The notes under the pieces: model-generated
What the model saw: only the letters and a program-made list of their open reading frames with translations
Database searches by the model: none
Told to the model about the DNA's origin: nothing
Part shown: in pieces, positions 16,868-27,165 of the stretch
How positions within the stretch are numbered: position 1 is the first letter of the stretch
Layout of the letters: each line of letters starts with the position of its first letter
From: Fen-1039 sp963711105
Lineage (GTDB): Bacteria > Chloroflexota > Limnocylindria > Limnocylindrales > CSP1-4
Assembly: GCA_963711105.1 (NCBI GenBank)
Contig: CAVQCV010000004.1
Span: 372,001 to 436,000 of the forward strand
Length of the DNA stretch: 64,000 nucleotides
Reading direction: 5' to 3'
Position numbers and translations under genes: made by a program

Positions 16868-18010
16868 TCAGGACTGCGGCAGTGGGTCCAGACCGGGCAA
16901 TTCCTCGACCACCATGCCTCCGCCGCGCGGTTTCGACGAGAGCATGTAGGCAATGGCGCCGATCACGACGATCGAGAAGACGCTAATCGCCCGGTCCACG
17001 AGGACGATTGCGGCCGCCTGGACGTTGGTCGCGTTGAAGATCGTCGTGAGCATGGTCAGCATGCCGGCCTCGACCAGGCCGAGACCGGCCGGCGTGAATG
17101 GGATGGCGGTCAGGAGCGAGCCGATCAGGGCCACGAACATGGCGCCCGAGAGGCCCAGGGTCACGCCGTCGAAGCCGAGGGCGCGAACGACCAGGTACAG
17201 CCGCATCGCTTCCGTCGCCCAGATCAAGGCGGTCAGGATGCCCAGCAGCGGCAGGCCGCGCAGGCCGACCGAGCCGAAGACGCCCTCCTCGAAGCGCTCG
17301 TACATCTCCACAGCGCGTTCGGGCAGCGGCAGCGTGGAGATCACGCGGTGACCGAAATTCCGCATCACCACGAGGGCGACTATGAGGAGCACCACGACGA
17401 CCGCGCCCAACGCGAACACGACCTGCACGGTTTGCGGCAGCGCGTTGAGACCGTCGCGGAATCGAATGTAGCCGGCGGCCACGCCCAGGGCGGCGATGGC
17501 GATCAGATCGAGGATCCGCTCCATGAACACCGTGCCGAGGGTCTTTGTCGCCGACACGGGGCTGTTCAGCTTGAGCAAGTAGGCACGGTACAGGTCGCCG
17601 AGCTTGGCCGGAACGACGCAGTTCACCAGCCAGGAGATGAAGAGGATCTCCGTCGCGTCTTGGGGCTTGACCTTGTAGCCCGCGCCGCGCAGCAGCTTGG
17701 ACCAGCGATAGCCCCGCAGCGGGAAGCCACAGTAGTAGACGACGAAGGCGAGCAGCAATAGGAGCAGGTTCGCTTGTGCTATTTCGCCCGGGACCTTGGC
17801 CATGTCGTCGCGGTTGAGCCAGACCGCCACGACCAGGATTGCCAGCGGGACCACGATAGAAAGGATGGTCTTGGGCTGGCGGAGCCGGCGCAGCAGCGAC
17901 ATCTGCTCCGCGGCCGGCACTTCGACCTGGAGGTCGGGGTGGATCATCGCTTCGGCTTCCTGCTCGAGAGGCTGGCCGATGGGATGCCGGTGGCGGTCCT
18001 CGTGGCTCAT
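16868..18010 (-). CDS. LPG-synthase-like transmembrane protein (UPF0104/YbhN type)
   Basis: A 380-residue polytopic protein of the lysylphosphatidylglycerol-synthase transmembrane-domain family (PF03706-like), without the C-terminal aminoacyl-transfer domain of MprF. The signs are about eight helices, the early FPLRGYRWSKLLRGAGYKV and NCVVPAKLGDLYRAYLL segments, and the hallmark FTPAGLGLVEAGML near the end. Such proteins are linked to lipid flipping or glycolipid handling; the substrate is unknown. Start ATG 18010 overlaps the PHP stop (ATGA), making it the last gene of the murA-mreB-PHP run. Confidence 0.85.
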   Translation of the reverse strand: MSHEDRHRHPIGQPLEQEAEAMIHPDLQVEVPAAEQMSLLRRLRQPKTILSIVVPLAILVVAVWLNRDDMAKVPGEIAQANLLLLLLAFVVYYCGFPLRGYRWSKLLRGAGYKVKPQDATEILFISWLVNCVVPAKLGDLYRAYLLKLNSPVSATKTLGTVFMERILDLIAIAALGVAAGYIRFRDGLNALPQTVQVVFALGAVVVVLLIVALVVMRNFGHRVISTLPLPERAVEMYERFEEGVFGSVGLRGLPLLGILTALIWATEAMRLYLVVRALGFDGVTLGLSGAMFVALIGSLLTAIPFTPAGLGLVEAGMLTMLTTIFNATNVQAAAIVLVDRAISVFSIVVIGAIAYMLSSKPRGGGMVVEELPGLDPLPQS

Positions 18011-18747
18011 ATGGCGCCTCCGCTCGCCTGGGGCCGGCGCCGGCCGTTCCCCCGCATCGACTGGATGAGCTTCGCTGCCGGCGTCCATGCTCGGACGTAG
18101 AAGCTTGCCCGGCCGGGTCGGATCTCGGCAGCGGCCAGGCAGGCGAGCAGCCCTTCCGGCGTGCTGGGATCGCCGTCGACGATGTTGTAGGTGACGCCTA
18201 CCTCCATCACGGTGTGGGAGTCGGATGCGCCGATCCCCGGCAGCCCGTGATCCTTCGCGAATTCGGCGGCCCTCTGGTTGGCCGAGCCGCCCACCACCCT
18301 GGCGTTGTAGGCCTCGACCCAATCGATCTTGTCCGCGATCGATTCGAGCGTCGTGCCGGACTTGCGGCCGAAACCGCGGTGGCCGTCGAACGGGTGCGGG
18401 ACGCCGACCAGACCGCCCTGCTCACGGATGGCGGCGATGGTCTCAACGGCCGAGAGGCCCGGCGGAACGAGCTCCCGCAGGAAGATGCCGAGGACGTCGC
18501 CGTCGGCGGTCTTGACCTCCTCGCCGACGATCACCGTCAGATCCGGCGGGGCAATGTCAACGATGCGGAGAGCAGCGTCGATGCGATCGTGGTCCGTGAC
18601 GGCCAGATGCGTCAGGCCGCGCCGCGCCGCCGCCCGGACGACGGACTCGACGCGAGCCAACGAGTCGAAGCTGGCGCTGGTATGGCAATGAAGGTCGATG
18701 AACGCGCGCGCTGCGACGTCCACCCGGGTTGCGCCTGGCTCCGCCAT
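18007..18747 (-). CDS. PHP-domain metal-dependent phosphoesterase
   Basis: A 246-residue PHP protein. It has the metal motifs FIDLHCHTSASFDS (HxH), LAVTDHDRID, EEVKT, GVPHPFDGHRG and a final GASDSH. PHP enzymes hydrolyse phosphoesters (nucleotides, pAp or oligonucleotides); the substrate cannot be told here. Both ends overlap neighbours by ATGA: its start lies in the mreB stop and its stop in the start of the LPG-synthase-like gene, so all three are co-translated. Confidence 0.88.
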   Translation of the reverse strand: MAEPGATRVDVAARAFIDLHCHTSASFDSLARVESVVRAAARRGLTHLAVTDHDRIDAALRIVDIAPPDLTVIVGEEVKTADGDVLGIFLRELVPPGLSAVETIAAIREQGGLVGVPHPFDGHRGFGRKSGTTLESIADKIDWVEAYNARVVGGSANQRAAEFAKDHGLPGIGASDSHTVMEVGVTYNIVDGDPSTPEGLLACLAAAEIRPGRASFYVRAWTPAAKLIQSMRGNGRRRPQASGGAI

Positions 18748-19748
18748 CAGCTCTGCTGGCCGAGGTACTTCTTGTAGAAGTCGAAGTGCTCGAGGGCCAG
18801 GCCGGTGCCCCGGGCGACGCAGTTCATGGCGTCGTCGGCGACGTGGCACGGGACACCGGTCACCTGGGTGAGGAGCCGGTCGATGTTGCGGAGGAGCGAG
18901 CCGCCACCGGACATGACCATGCCCTTGTCGATGATGTCACTCGACAACTCCGGCGGAGTCTGCTCGAGAACGAGACGGACCGCGCCGATGATCTGCTGCA
19001 GCGGCGGCTCCATGGCCTCCATGACTTCGGAGCTGGTCACGGGGATGGTGCGGGGCAGGCCGGCGATCAGGTCGCGGCCGCGGACCTCGGCCGTAAGCTC
19101 GCGCTCGAGAGGCAGGGCCGTCCCGATGGCGATCTTGAGCTCTTCGGCGGTGCGGTCGCCGATCATGAGGTTGTACTTCTTGCGCACGTAGCTGGCAATC
19201 GATTCGTCGATCTTGTTGCCACCGACACGCAGGCTGGTCGAAACGACGATGGCGCCGAGCGACAGGACGGCGATCTCGCTGGTGCCGCCGCCGATGTCGA
19301 TGATCATTGCCCCGGACGCCCCGGCGATGGGTACGGACGCGCCGATCGCCGCCGCCATGGGCTCGTCGATTAGGTAGGCGTGGCTGGCTCCCGCCTTCAT
19401 GGCCGCGTCCGCGACGGCGCGCTTCTCGACGCTGGTCACGCCCGCCGGAACGCTGATCATCACCTCGGGCTTGCCCCAGCCCAGGCGCCGGTCCGACTGG
19501 ACCTTGGTGATGAAGTGACGGAGCAGCGCCTCCGTGATGACGTAGTCGGCAATGACGCCGTCGCGCATCGGCCGGATGGCCTGGATGTTGGCCGGGGTAC
19601 GGCCGATCATGTCGCGGGCTTCGTCTCCCACCGCGACGATGTTGTTGTCGTCGTCGACGGCAACGACGGAGGGCTCCTGCATAACGATGCCCTTGCCCTG
19701 GACGAACACCATCACGTTGGCGGTGCCGAGGTCGATACCGATCTTCAT
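18747..19748 (-). CDS. mreB: Rod-shape actin homologue MreB
   Basis: A 333-residue MreB with the actin ATPase motifs MKIGIDLGTANVMVFVQGKG (phosphate 1), MIIDIGGGTSEIAVLSL (phosphate 2) and the adenosine motif GMVMSGGGSLLRNID. It forms membrane-bound filaments that direct lateral cell-wall synthesis. It starts 9 nt after murA and overlaps the PHP gene. MreC and MreD are not found here, so shape genes are split. The cell is probably rod-shaped. Confidence 0.95.
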   Translation of the reverse strand: MKIGIDLGTANVMVFVQGKGIVMQEPSVVAVDDDNNIVAVGDEARDMIGRTPANIQAIRPMRDGVIADYVITEALLRHFITKVQSDRRLGWGKPEVMISVPAGVTSVEKRAVADAAMKAGASHAYLIDEPMAAAIGASVPIAGASGAMIIDIGGGTSEIAVLSLGAIVVSTSLRVGGNKIDESIASYVRKKYNLMIGDRTAEELKIAIGTALPLERELTAEVRGRDLIAGLPRTIPVTSSEVMEAMEPPLQQIIGAVRLVLEQTPPELSSDIIDKGMVMSGGGSLLRNIDRLLTQVTGVPCHVADDAMNCVARGTGLALEHFDFYKKYLGQQS

Positions 19749-19757
19749 GCCGTGTAG

Positions 19758-21089
19758 CTACGTCCCTTCCGCAAGGCGTTCGATCCTGGCCCCAAGATCC
19801 AGGAATTTCTTGTCGATCTTCTCATAGCCACGATGAACGTGATGCGCGCCGTTGATCGTCGTGACGCCGTCGGCCGCCAGAGCGGCCAGGATCAGCGACG
19901 CGCCGGCCCGCAGGTCGCCGATCTCGACGTTCGCTCCGTGGAGCGGCGATGGGCCGTGGATCGTGGCGTGGCGCTGGTCGACGATGTCGACCTGGGCACC
20001 CATACGGCGCAGCTCGCCGAGCCACTCGAGGCGATCCTCGAAGACCGTCTCGGTCACGTGGCTGTCGCCGGTGGCCTGCGTGAGAAGAACGCATGACGGC
20101 GGCTGAAGGTCCGTGGCCAGGCCCGGATACGGCGCGGTCTCGACGTCGCAACTCTTGAATGCTCCCGGATCCGTGCCGCGAGCGTCGATCTCGATGGTGT
20201 TCTTGCCGCAGCCGACCTTCACCCCGATGCGGGTCATCAACTCCAGCAAGGCCTCCACGTGCTCGCAGGGGGCATCCGTGATGCTTACCAGGCCGCGCGT
20301 CACGGCCGCGGCGACGGCGAATGTGCCGGTCTCGATCCGGTCCGGAACGACGGTGTGACTCGCCCCGCGCAGGCGGCGCTTGCCCTCGATTTCGATCCGG
20401 TTGGGGGCCGTGCGCTCGACCTCGGCGCCCATGTCCCGCAGGAATTCGATCAGGTCGTCGATCTCGGGCTCCTGGGCCGCGGGCTCGATGACCGTGTGAC
20501 CCGTGGCCAGGGTCGCGGCCAGGATGGCGTTTTCCGTGCCCATGACCGTGATCTGGGGGAAGGTGACGTGGCCACCCCGAAGCCGCCCCGGCGCCTTGGC
20601 GAAGTAGTAGCCGTTGCGGTATTCGATTTCCGCGCCCAGAGCGCGCATCGCGTCCACGTGGAGGTTCACCGGCCGCCGGCCGATGCGGTCGCCGCCCGGG
20701 TTGCTGATGATCACCCGACCGAACCGCGACAGCAGGGGGCCGAGCAGGATGAAGCTGGCCCGCATCTTGGCCGCGGCCTCGAGCGGCACGAACAACCACT
20801 CGGCGTCGCCGCCGGCGACTTCGTACACGTTCGGCTCGGGGTGGTCGACCGTCACGCCGATGTCGGCGAGGACGCCCGCCAGCACTCGCACGTCCTCGAT
20901 CTCGGGGACGTTGGTGAAACGGCAGCGCTCGCCCGTCAGAGTGGCGGCCGCCATGAGCTTGAGGGCCGCGTTCTTGGCGCCACTGATGCGGACTGAGCCA
21001 CTCAGCGGCCTGCCGCCCTCGATCCGGAAGACCTCACGGTCCACCGGCTCGGGCTTGAACTCCCAGTGGAAGGGACGCGCGTCGGCCAT
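19758..21089 (-). CDS. murA: UDP-N-acetylglucosamine 1-carboxyvinyltransferase MurA (Cys-to-Asp variant)
   Basis: A 443-residue MurA, catalysing enolpyruvyl transfer from PEP to UDP-GlcNAc, the first committed step of peptidoglycan synthesis. Typical segments are VRISGAKNAALKLMAAATL, TVMGTENAILAATLA, PDRIETGTFAVAAAVT and a C-terminal HVHRGYEKIDKKF. In the active-site loop the fosfomycin target Cys is Asp: NPGGDRIGRRPVNLH, with Asp134 encoded at 20688-20690. Asp here is known from mycobacterial and chlamydial MurA and gives intrinsic fosfomycin resistance. It starts 3 nt after atpC, an atp-murA-mreB arrangement. The 20-residue N-terminal extension before VFRIEGGRPL is slightly long. Confidence 0.95.
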   Translation of the reverse strand: MADARPFHWEFKPEPVDREVFRIEGGRPLSGSVRISGAKNAALKLMAAATLTGERCRFTNVPEIEDVRVLAGVLADIGVTVDHPEPNVYEVAGGDAEWLFVPLEAAAKMRASFILLGPLLSRFGRVIISNPGGDRIGRRPVNLHVDAMRALGAEIEYRNGYYFAKAPGRLRGGHVTFPQITVMGTENAILAATLATGHTVIEPAAQEPEIDDLIEFLRDMGAEVERTAPNRIEIEGKRRLRGASHTVVPDRIETGTFAVAAAVTRGLVSITDAPCEHVEALLELMTRIGVKVGCGKNTIEIDARGTDPGAFKSCDVETAPYPGLATDLQPPSCVLLTQATGDSHVTETVFEDRLEWLGELRRMGAQVDIVDQRHATIHGPSPLHGANVEIGDLRAGASLILAALAADGVTTINGAHHVHRGYEKIDKKFLDLGARIERLAEGT

Positions 21090-21092
21090 GCT

Positions 21093-21566
21093 CTACTGGC
21101 CGCCCGGTGGCTCCTGGCCCTGCCCCACCGGGTGGTGGCGGCCGGCCTCGTGAGCGCCGCGGGGGCGGCGGGCCCCGCGCTCGGCGATTCGGATCCGGAT
21201 CAGGGCCCGCTGCAGTGCGGCTCGGGCCACGGCCATGTCGGCCTCTGCGGCGCCCTCCAGGACCCGCTCAGCCTCACGGCGGGCTCGCTCGGCGCGCTCC
21301 ATGTCGATGTCCGACGCCATATCCGCGGTCTCGGCCAGGACGACGACGCGATCGGGGCGCACCTGCAGGAAGCCCCCGAAGATCGCGAATTCCTCTTCCC
21401 GGCCCTGTCTGCGCAGACGGAGCACGCCCTGGCCGAGGGCCGAGATCAGGGGGGCGTGGTGAGGCAGAATCCCGAGCTCGCCTTCGCTGCCCGGGACGAT
21501 GACCTCGTCCACATCGCCCTCGAAAGCTCGCTTCTCCGGCGTGACGATTTCCAGATGAAGAGGCAT
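21093..21566 (-). CDS. atpC: ATP synthase F1 epsilon subunit
   Basis: A 157-residue epsilon subunit: beta-sandwich N-domain with HLEIVTPEKRAFEGDVDEV and GELGILPHHAPLISALGQG, then helical residues 88-125. The last ~25 residues (GARRPRGAHEAGRHHPVGQ and on) are an unusual basic, His-rich tail not needed for the fold. Epsilon couples rotation and can inhibit hydrolysis. It is the last atp gene, separated from atpD by about 130 bp. Confidence 0.93.
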   Translation of the reverse strand: MPLHLEIVTPEKRAFEGDVDEVIVPGSEGELGILPHHAPLISALGQGVLRLRRQGREEEFAIFGGFLQVRPDRVVVLAETADMASDIDMERAERARREAERVLEGAAEADMAVARAALQRALIRIRIAERGARRPRGAHEAGRHHPVGQGQEPPGGQ

Positions 21567-21696
21567 GTCTATATCTCTATACCACGCGCCGGCCGCGGCC
21601 GATCGGTCAGTGGCGTCGACGCCGGCGGCCGGGTGCGAAGCGCTCTAGTCGCGCAGCGACTTTGCGCGAAGCAGAGGCTGGCGGTGGCGACGGCCA

Positions 21697-23133
21697 TCAC
21701 TTGGCCAATCTCGCGGCGTTGGCCCGGACGTCATCCAGCGTACCCGCCAGGAAGAACGCCTGCTCCGGCAGATCGTCCACCTTGCCTTCCAGGATCTCCT
21801 TGAACGAGGCGACCGTGTCGCGGATCGGCACGTACGCGCCCGGCCGGCCCGTGAACACTTCGGCCACGTGGAACGGCTGGCTGTTGAAGATCTGCAGCCG
21901 CCGGGCCCGGGCGACCGTGGCCTTGTCCTCTTCGGACAGCTCGTCGATGCCCAGGATGGAGATGATGTCCTGCAGGTCGCGGTATCGCTGCAGGACCCGC
22001 TGTACCTCGCGGGCCGCGTCGTAGTGCTCCTGGCCCACGATCAGCGGATCGAGGACCCGCGATGTGGACGTCAGCGGGTCGACCGCGGGATAGATGCCCA
22101 ACTCGGTGATCGAGCGTTCCAGGCGGATGGTGGAGTCGAGATGGCCGAAGGTCGTCGCCGGCGCCGGGTCGGTGTAGTCGTCCGCCGGGACGTAGACCGC
22201 CTGGAGGGAGGTGATCGAGCCCTTCTTGGTCGAGGTGATCCGTTCCTGCAGGGCGGCCATCTCCGTGGCCAGGTTGGGCTGGTAGCCAACGGCCGAAGGC
22301 ATCCGGCCGAGCAGGGCCGAGACTTCAGCTCCGGCCTGGGTGAAGCGGAAGATGTTGTCGATGAACAGCAGGACGTCCCGGCCTTCGACATCGCGGAAGT
22401 ACTCCGCCATCGTCAAGGCGGTCAGTCCGACCCGCAGGCGGGCACCCGGCGGCTCGTTCATCTGGCCGAAGACGAAGGCCGTCTTGGCGATGACGCCCGA
22501 GTCGGTCATCTCCTTGATGAGGTCGTTGCCCTCGCGGGACCGCTCGCCCACACCGGCGAAGACCGAGTAGCCGGAATGCTCCTGGGCGACGTTGCGGATG
22601 AGTTCCTGGATGATGACCGTCTTGCCGACGCCGGCGCCGCCGAAGACGCCGATCTTGCCGCCCTTGGCAAACGGACAAACCAGGTCGATGACCTTGATGC
22701 CCGTCTCGAAGATCTCAGTCTCGGTCGTCTGCTGGTCGAATGCGGGAGGGGCGCGATGGATGGGCAGGCGCTCGGTCACCGCCACCGGGCCTTTCTCGTC
22801 GATCGTTTCTCCCAGGACGTTGAAGACGCGGCCGAGGGTCACCTCGCCCACCGGCACGGAGATGGGGCCGCCGGTGTCGATCGCCTCGACGCCACGGGCG
22901 AGACCGTCCGTCGTGGTCATGGCCACGCAACGAACCCAGTTGTTGCCGAGGTGCTGCTGGACCTCGCAGACGATCTCCACGCCATCGCCACGAGTGACGA
23001 CCACGGCGTTGTAGATGCCCGGCAGCCGGCCTGCCGGGAACTCGATGTCGACGACGGGTCCGGTGATCGTGATCACCCTGCCGACGGCCCCTGGGCCGCT
23101 GGTCCCGGTCGCGGTCTTGGCGGCGGTCGCCAT
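21697..23133 (-). CDS. atpD: ATP synthase F1 beta subunit
   Basis: A 478-residue catalytic beta subunit. P-loop GVFGGAGVGKTVIIQ, catalytic Glu in GVGERSREGNDL, Walker B LLFIDNIFRFTQAG and the DELSEEDK motif near the end are present. It carries ATP synthesis in the alpha3beta3 ring. Only the first ~18 residues (ATAAKTATGTSGPG) are a loose extension. It sits between atpG and atpC in the usual order. Confidence 0.97.
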   Translation of the reverse strand: MATAAKTATGTSGPGAVGRVITITGPVVDIEFPAGRLPGIYNAVVVTRGDGVEIVCEVQQHLGNNWVRCVAMTTTDGLARGVEAIDTGGPISVPVGEVTLGRVFNVLGETIDEKGPVAVTERLPIHRAPPAFDQQTTETEIFETGIKVIDLVCPFAKGGKIGVFGGAGVGKTVIIQELIRNVAQEHSGYSVFAGVGERSREGNDLIKEMTDSGVIAKTAFVFGQMNEPPGARLRVGLTALTMAEYFRDVEGRDVLLFIDNIFRFTQAGAEVSALLGRMPSAVGYQPNLATEMAALQERITSTKKGSITSLQAVYVPADDYTDPAPATTFGHLDSTIRLERSITELGIYPAVDPLTSTSRVLDPLIVGQEHYDAAREVQRVLQRYRDLQDIISILGIDELSEEDKATVARARRLQIFNSQPFHVAEVFTGRPGAYVPIRDTVASFKEILEGKVDDLPEQAFFLAGTLDDVRANAARLAK

Positions 23134-23201
23134 GATCGTTCGCTGCCTCCTGTTTCGCCGGTCGCCGGCCTGCGCCGGTTCCGGACCTTCGCCGCCGGCG
23201 C

Positions 23202-24053
23202 CTAGCGCACCTGGGCCCCTGTGGCGATCTCGATGAGTTCCCTGGTGATGTTGGCCTGGCGGGCCTTGTTGTAGCTGAGCGTCAGGTCTTCGATCAGCTC
23301 GTCCGCGTTTTCGGTCGCGTTCTTCATCGCGACCATCTGGCTGGAGAAGAAGCTGGCCGTGCTTTCGAGCGCGGCCTGGTAGAGCCGCGTCACGACGTAG
23401 CGCGGCAATATCCCGTCCAGGACCGCCGCCGGGTCCGGCTCGAAGATGAACTGGGAGCCCGATACGCCATGGGTGTCCGTGCTGGGCTGAATAGGCAGGA
23501 GCTGGACCCTGTCGGCTTTCTGGACCAGCGTCGAGACAAAGCGGGTGTAGACGATGTCCACCTGGTTATAGATGCAGGCCTCGTATTCGTCCGTGATCAG
23601 TCGGGCCAGCGGCAGGACGTCCTCGACCCGGGGCCGGTCGCCGAAGGCGCTGAAGTGGGCCACGATCGGGACGCGGGCGCGGCGCATTGCGTCTCGGCCC
23701 TTGCGGCCGACGCTGATCAGATCCAGATCGCCCTGGTTCTCGACAATCTCCTTGGCCGCGAAACGAACGGCGTTCGTGTTGAGCGCGCCGGCCAGGCCGC
23801 GATCGCTGGTGACCAGGACGATCAGGCGCTTGCCTTCGTCGCGGCGGCTGAGCAGGGGATGGTCCTCGCCGCCCAGCACGACCGCCAGGTCCGCGATGAT
23901 CTCGTCGATGAGGAGCGAGTACGGCCGCGCGGCCATCGTCGACTCCTGGGCGCGCCGCAGCTTGGACGCTGCCACGAACTGCATCGCCTTGGTGATCTGC
24001 CTGATGTTCCTCGAGGCGTTGATGCGCCTGCGGATGTCTCGCTGGCTTGGCAC
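23202..24053 (-). CDS. atpG: ATP synthase F1 gamma subunit
   Basis: A 283-residue central stalk subunit with the N-terminal helix DIRRRINASRNIRQITKAMQ and the C-terminal helix MKNATENADELIEDLTLSYN, NKARQANITRELIEI. These two helices form the rotating coiled coil inside alpha3beta3. The middle domain includes VTSDRGLAGALNTNAVR. Normal length and position between atpA and atpD. Confidence 0.96.
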   Translation of the reverse strand: MPSQRDIRRRINASRNIRQITKAMQFVAASKLRRAQESTMAARPYSLLIDEIIADLAVVLGGEDHPLLSRRDEGKRLIVLVTSDRGLAGALNTNAVRFAAKEIVENQGDLDLISVGRKGRDAMRRARVPIVAHFSAFGDRPRVEDVLPLARLITDEYEACIYNQVDIVYTRFVSTLVQKADRVQLLPIQPSTDTHGVSGSQFIFEPDPAAVLDGILPRYVVTRLYQAALESTASFFSSQMVAMKNATENADELIEDLTLSYNKARQANITRELIEIATGAQVR

Positions 24054-24141
24054 TCTGACCTGCTGTGCTGATTTTCCCGGCCTGCGCCGGACGATGGACT
24101 ATGGCGTTCCCCGCCCTCGGGCGAGGAGTGGGTTCACCCGG

Positions 24142-25674
<1,533 letters not shown>

Positions 25675-25752
25675 TGGTTCTCCGTTCGGCCTTTCGGTGC
25701 GGCCCGTTGATGTCCGGGTCGCCGGCGCGGGCTTCCGCGCGCGGCCCCGCCG

Positions 25753-26295
25753 CTAGCTAGCTCCCTGGACCAGTTCCTGCCGGAGCCGCCGCAGGCGGCT
25801 GGCCACGCTGGCATCGATTTGCTGATCGCCGATCATGACGCTCACGCCACCGATCAGCGATGGGTCGACCTCCGCATACAATTCCGCCTGGGCACCGGCG
25901 ATCTGCTCCACCCGTGTCTTCACGGCGGCCAGCTCCGGCTCCGACAGTCGCGTCGGTGACGTTACGGTCGCTGCCACGATGCCCCGCGACAGGCGGACGA
26001 GGTCGTCGTACTCGCGGCTGACCTGGGGCATTAGGGCGAAGCGGCCTCGCTCGGCGAGCAGGTAGGCCAGGTTGAGGATCTGTGGCGCAACGCGCTTCCC
26101 GAGCAGCCGGTCGACCACCCGCCGCCGCTCGGCGATGGGCAGAGAGGGGTTGTCGATGATCCGGCTCGCGGCGGCTTCGCTCGCCACCTCGCAGGCCAGG
26201 CCCAGGTCGGCGCGCCAGGCATCGACCTTACCGGCATCGCCGGCAAGCTCGAAAACCGCCTGAGCGTAGCGTCGACCGGAGGCGAGGCGCTTCAT
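25753..26295 (-). CDS. atpH: ATP synthase F1 delta subunit
   Basis: A 180-residue delta (OSCP) subunit: ASGRRYAQAVFELAGDAGKV at the start, LAYLLAERGRFALMPQVSREY in the middle, and the C-terminal ELYAEVDPSLIGGVSVMIGD, then IDASVASRLRRLRQEL. It links the peripheral stalk to F1. Its ATG shares a base with the atpF stop (26295), so the two are co-translated. Confidence 0.94.
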   Translation of the reverse strand: MKRLASGRRYAQAVFELAGDAGKVDAWRADLGLACEVASEAAASRIIDNPSLPIAERRRVVDRLLGKRVAPQILNLAYLLAERGRFALMPQVSREYDDLVRLSRGIVAATVTSPTRLSEPELAAVKTRVEQIAGAQAELYAEVDPSLIGGVSVMIGDQQIDASVASRLRRLRQELVQGAS

Positions 26296-26873
26296 CAGTT
26301 GGCTCGTCCGTCGCCGGTCGTGTTGTCGCGGAGGAAGTCCTCCACGAGCCGGCGCTCGCGGGCGTCCGTCATGGTCTCGCCGACCACGCGTCCGGCCGCG
26401 GCCAGAGCAAGGTCAGCGACCTGAGATCGCAGGTCGGCCAGAACGCGATCGTGTTCGGCCCGGATATCGGCGGCCGCCTTGGCACGCACGCGGTCCAGCT
26501 CCACCTTGGTCGCGGCCATGTCCGTTTCGCGCAGGTCCTCGGCCGCCTTCTGCGCCCGTGAGATCAGCTCGCTGGCCTCGCGGCGGGCCTCGAGAATGAT
26601 CCGCTCATGCTCGACCTGCGACGCAGCCAGCGCCTTGCGGGACGCCTCGGCGTCGGTCAGACCCTGGTCGATCCTGGCTTTGCGCTCGTCGAGAATCCTG
26701 GAGATCGGCCCAAAGGCGAGCCGCCACATAAGCAGGGCGAAGATTATGAAGTTGCCGGCCGCGACCAGGACCCAGAAGAGGTTGATCGACAGGCCCGAGG
26801 CGTCGGAAGTGGATTCGGCGGTGGCGGCTACACCCGCTGCCGCGAGCGCACCGACCGCCGTGATCGCATACAA
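26295..26873 (-). CDS. atpF: ATP synthase F0 b subunit
   Basis: A 192-residue b subunit. An N-terminal segment (YAITAVGALAAAGVAATAES) precedes the membrane helix LFWVLVAAGNFIIFALLMWR and the AFGPISRILDERKARIDQGL hinge, then a long charged helix that forms the peripheral stalk dimer. The extra N-terminal 25 residues could be a signal-like or second helix. It lies between atpE and atpH. Confidence 0.92.
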   Translation of the reverse strand: MYAITAVGALAAAGVAATAESTSDASGLSINLFWVLVAAGNFIIFALLMWRLAFGPISRILDERKARIDQGLTDAEASRKALAASQVEHERIILEARREASELISRAQKAAEDLRETDMAATKVELDRVRAKAAADIRAEHDRVLADLRSQVADLALAAAGRVVGETMTDARERRLVEDFLRDNTTGDGRAN

Positions 26874-26897
26874 GGCTTAACTCCGTCGAGATCCCGG

Positions 26898-27116
26898 CTA
26901 TTTGATGAAGAGGGCCAGCAGGCCGACGACGATCGCCAGCACGCCCAATCCCTCGGCGAAAGCTGTCAGCAGAATTGCGAGACCGCGGATTTGACCGGCG
27001 GCGTCGGGATTCCTGCCGATCGCGTTGCTGGACATACCGGCCAGGATACCGATACCGATGCCGGGGCCGATGACTCCCAGCGCGGCAAGCCCAGCTCCGA
27101 TGTGCTCCGGGTTCAT
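26898..27116 (-). CDS. atpE: ATP synthase F0 c subunit
   Basis: A 72-residue proteolipid with two helices joined by the polar loop SSNAIGRNPDAAGQIRG. The ion-carrying carboxylate is Glu55 in LLTAFAEGLGVLAI. It is followed by Gly rather than Ser/Thr, and the Na-type Gln/Ser ligand set is not seen, so a proton-driven ring is likely. An AGGAGG-type RBS precedes the ATG. Confidence 0.95.
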   Translation of the reverse strand: MNPEHIGAGLAALGVIGPGIGIGILAGMSSNAIGRNPDAAGQIRGLAILLTAFAEGLGVLAIVVGLLALFIK

Positions 27117-27165
27117 GGTTACCTCCTCTGGTCCGCGGCATTGCCGAGGATGGATTCGCGGGCGG

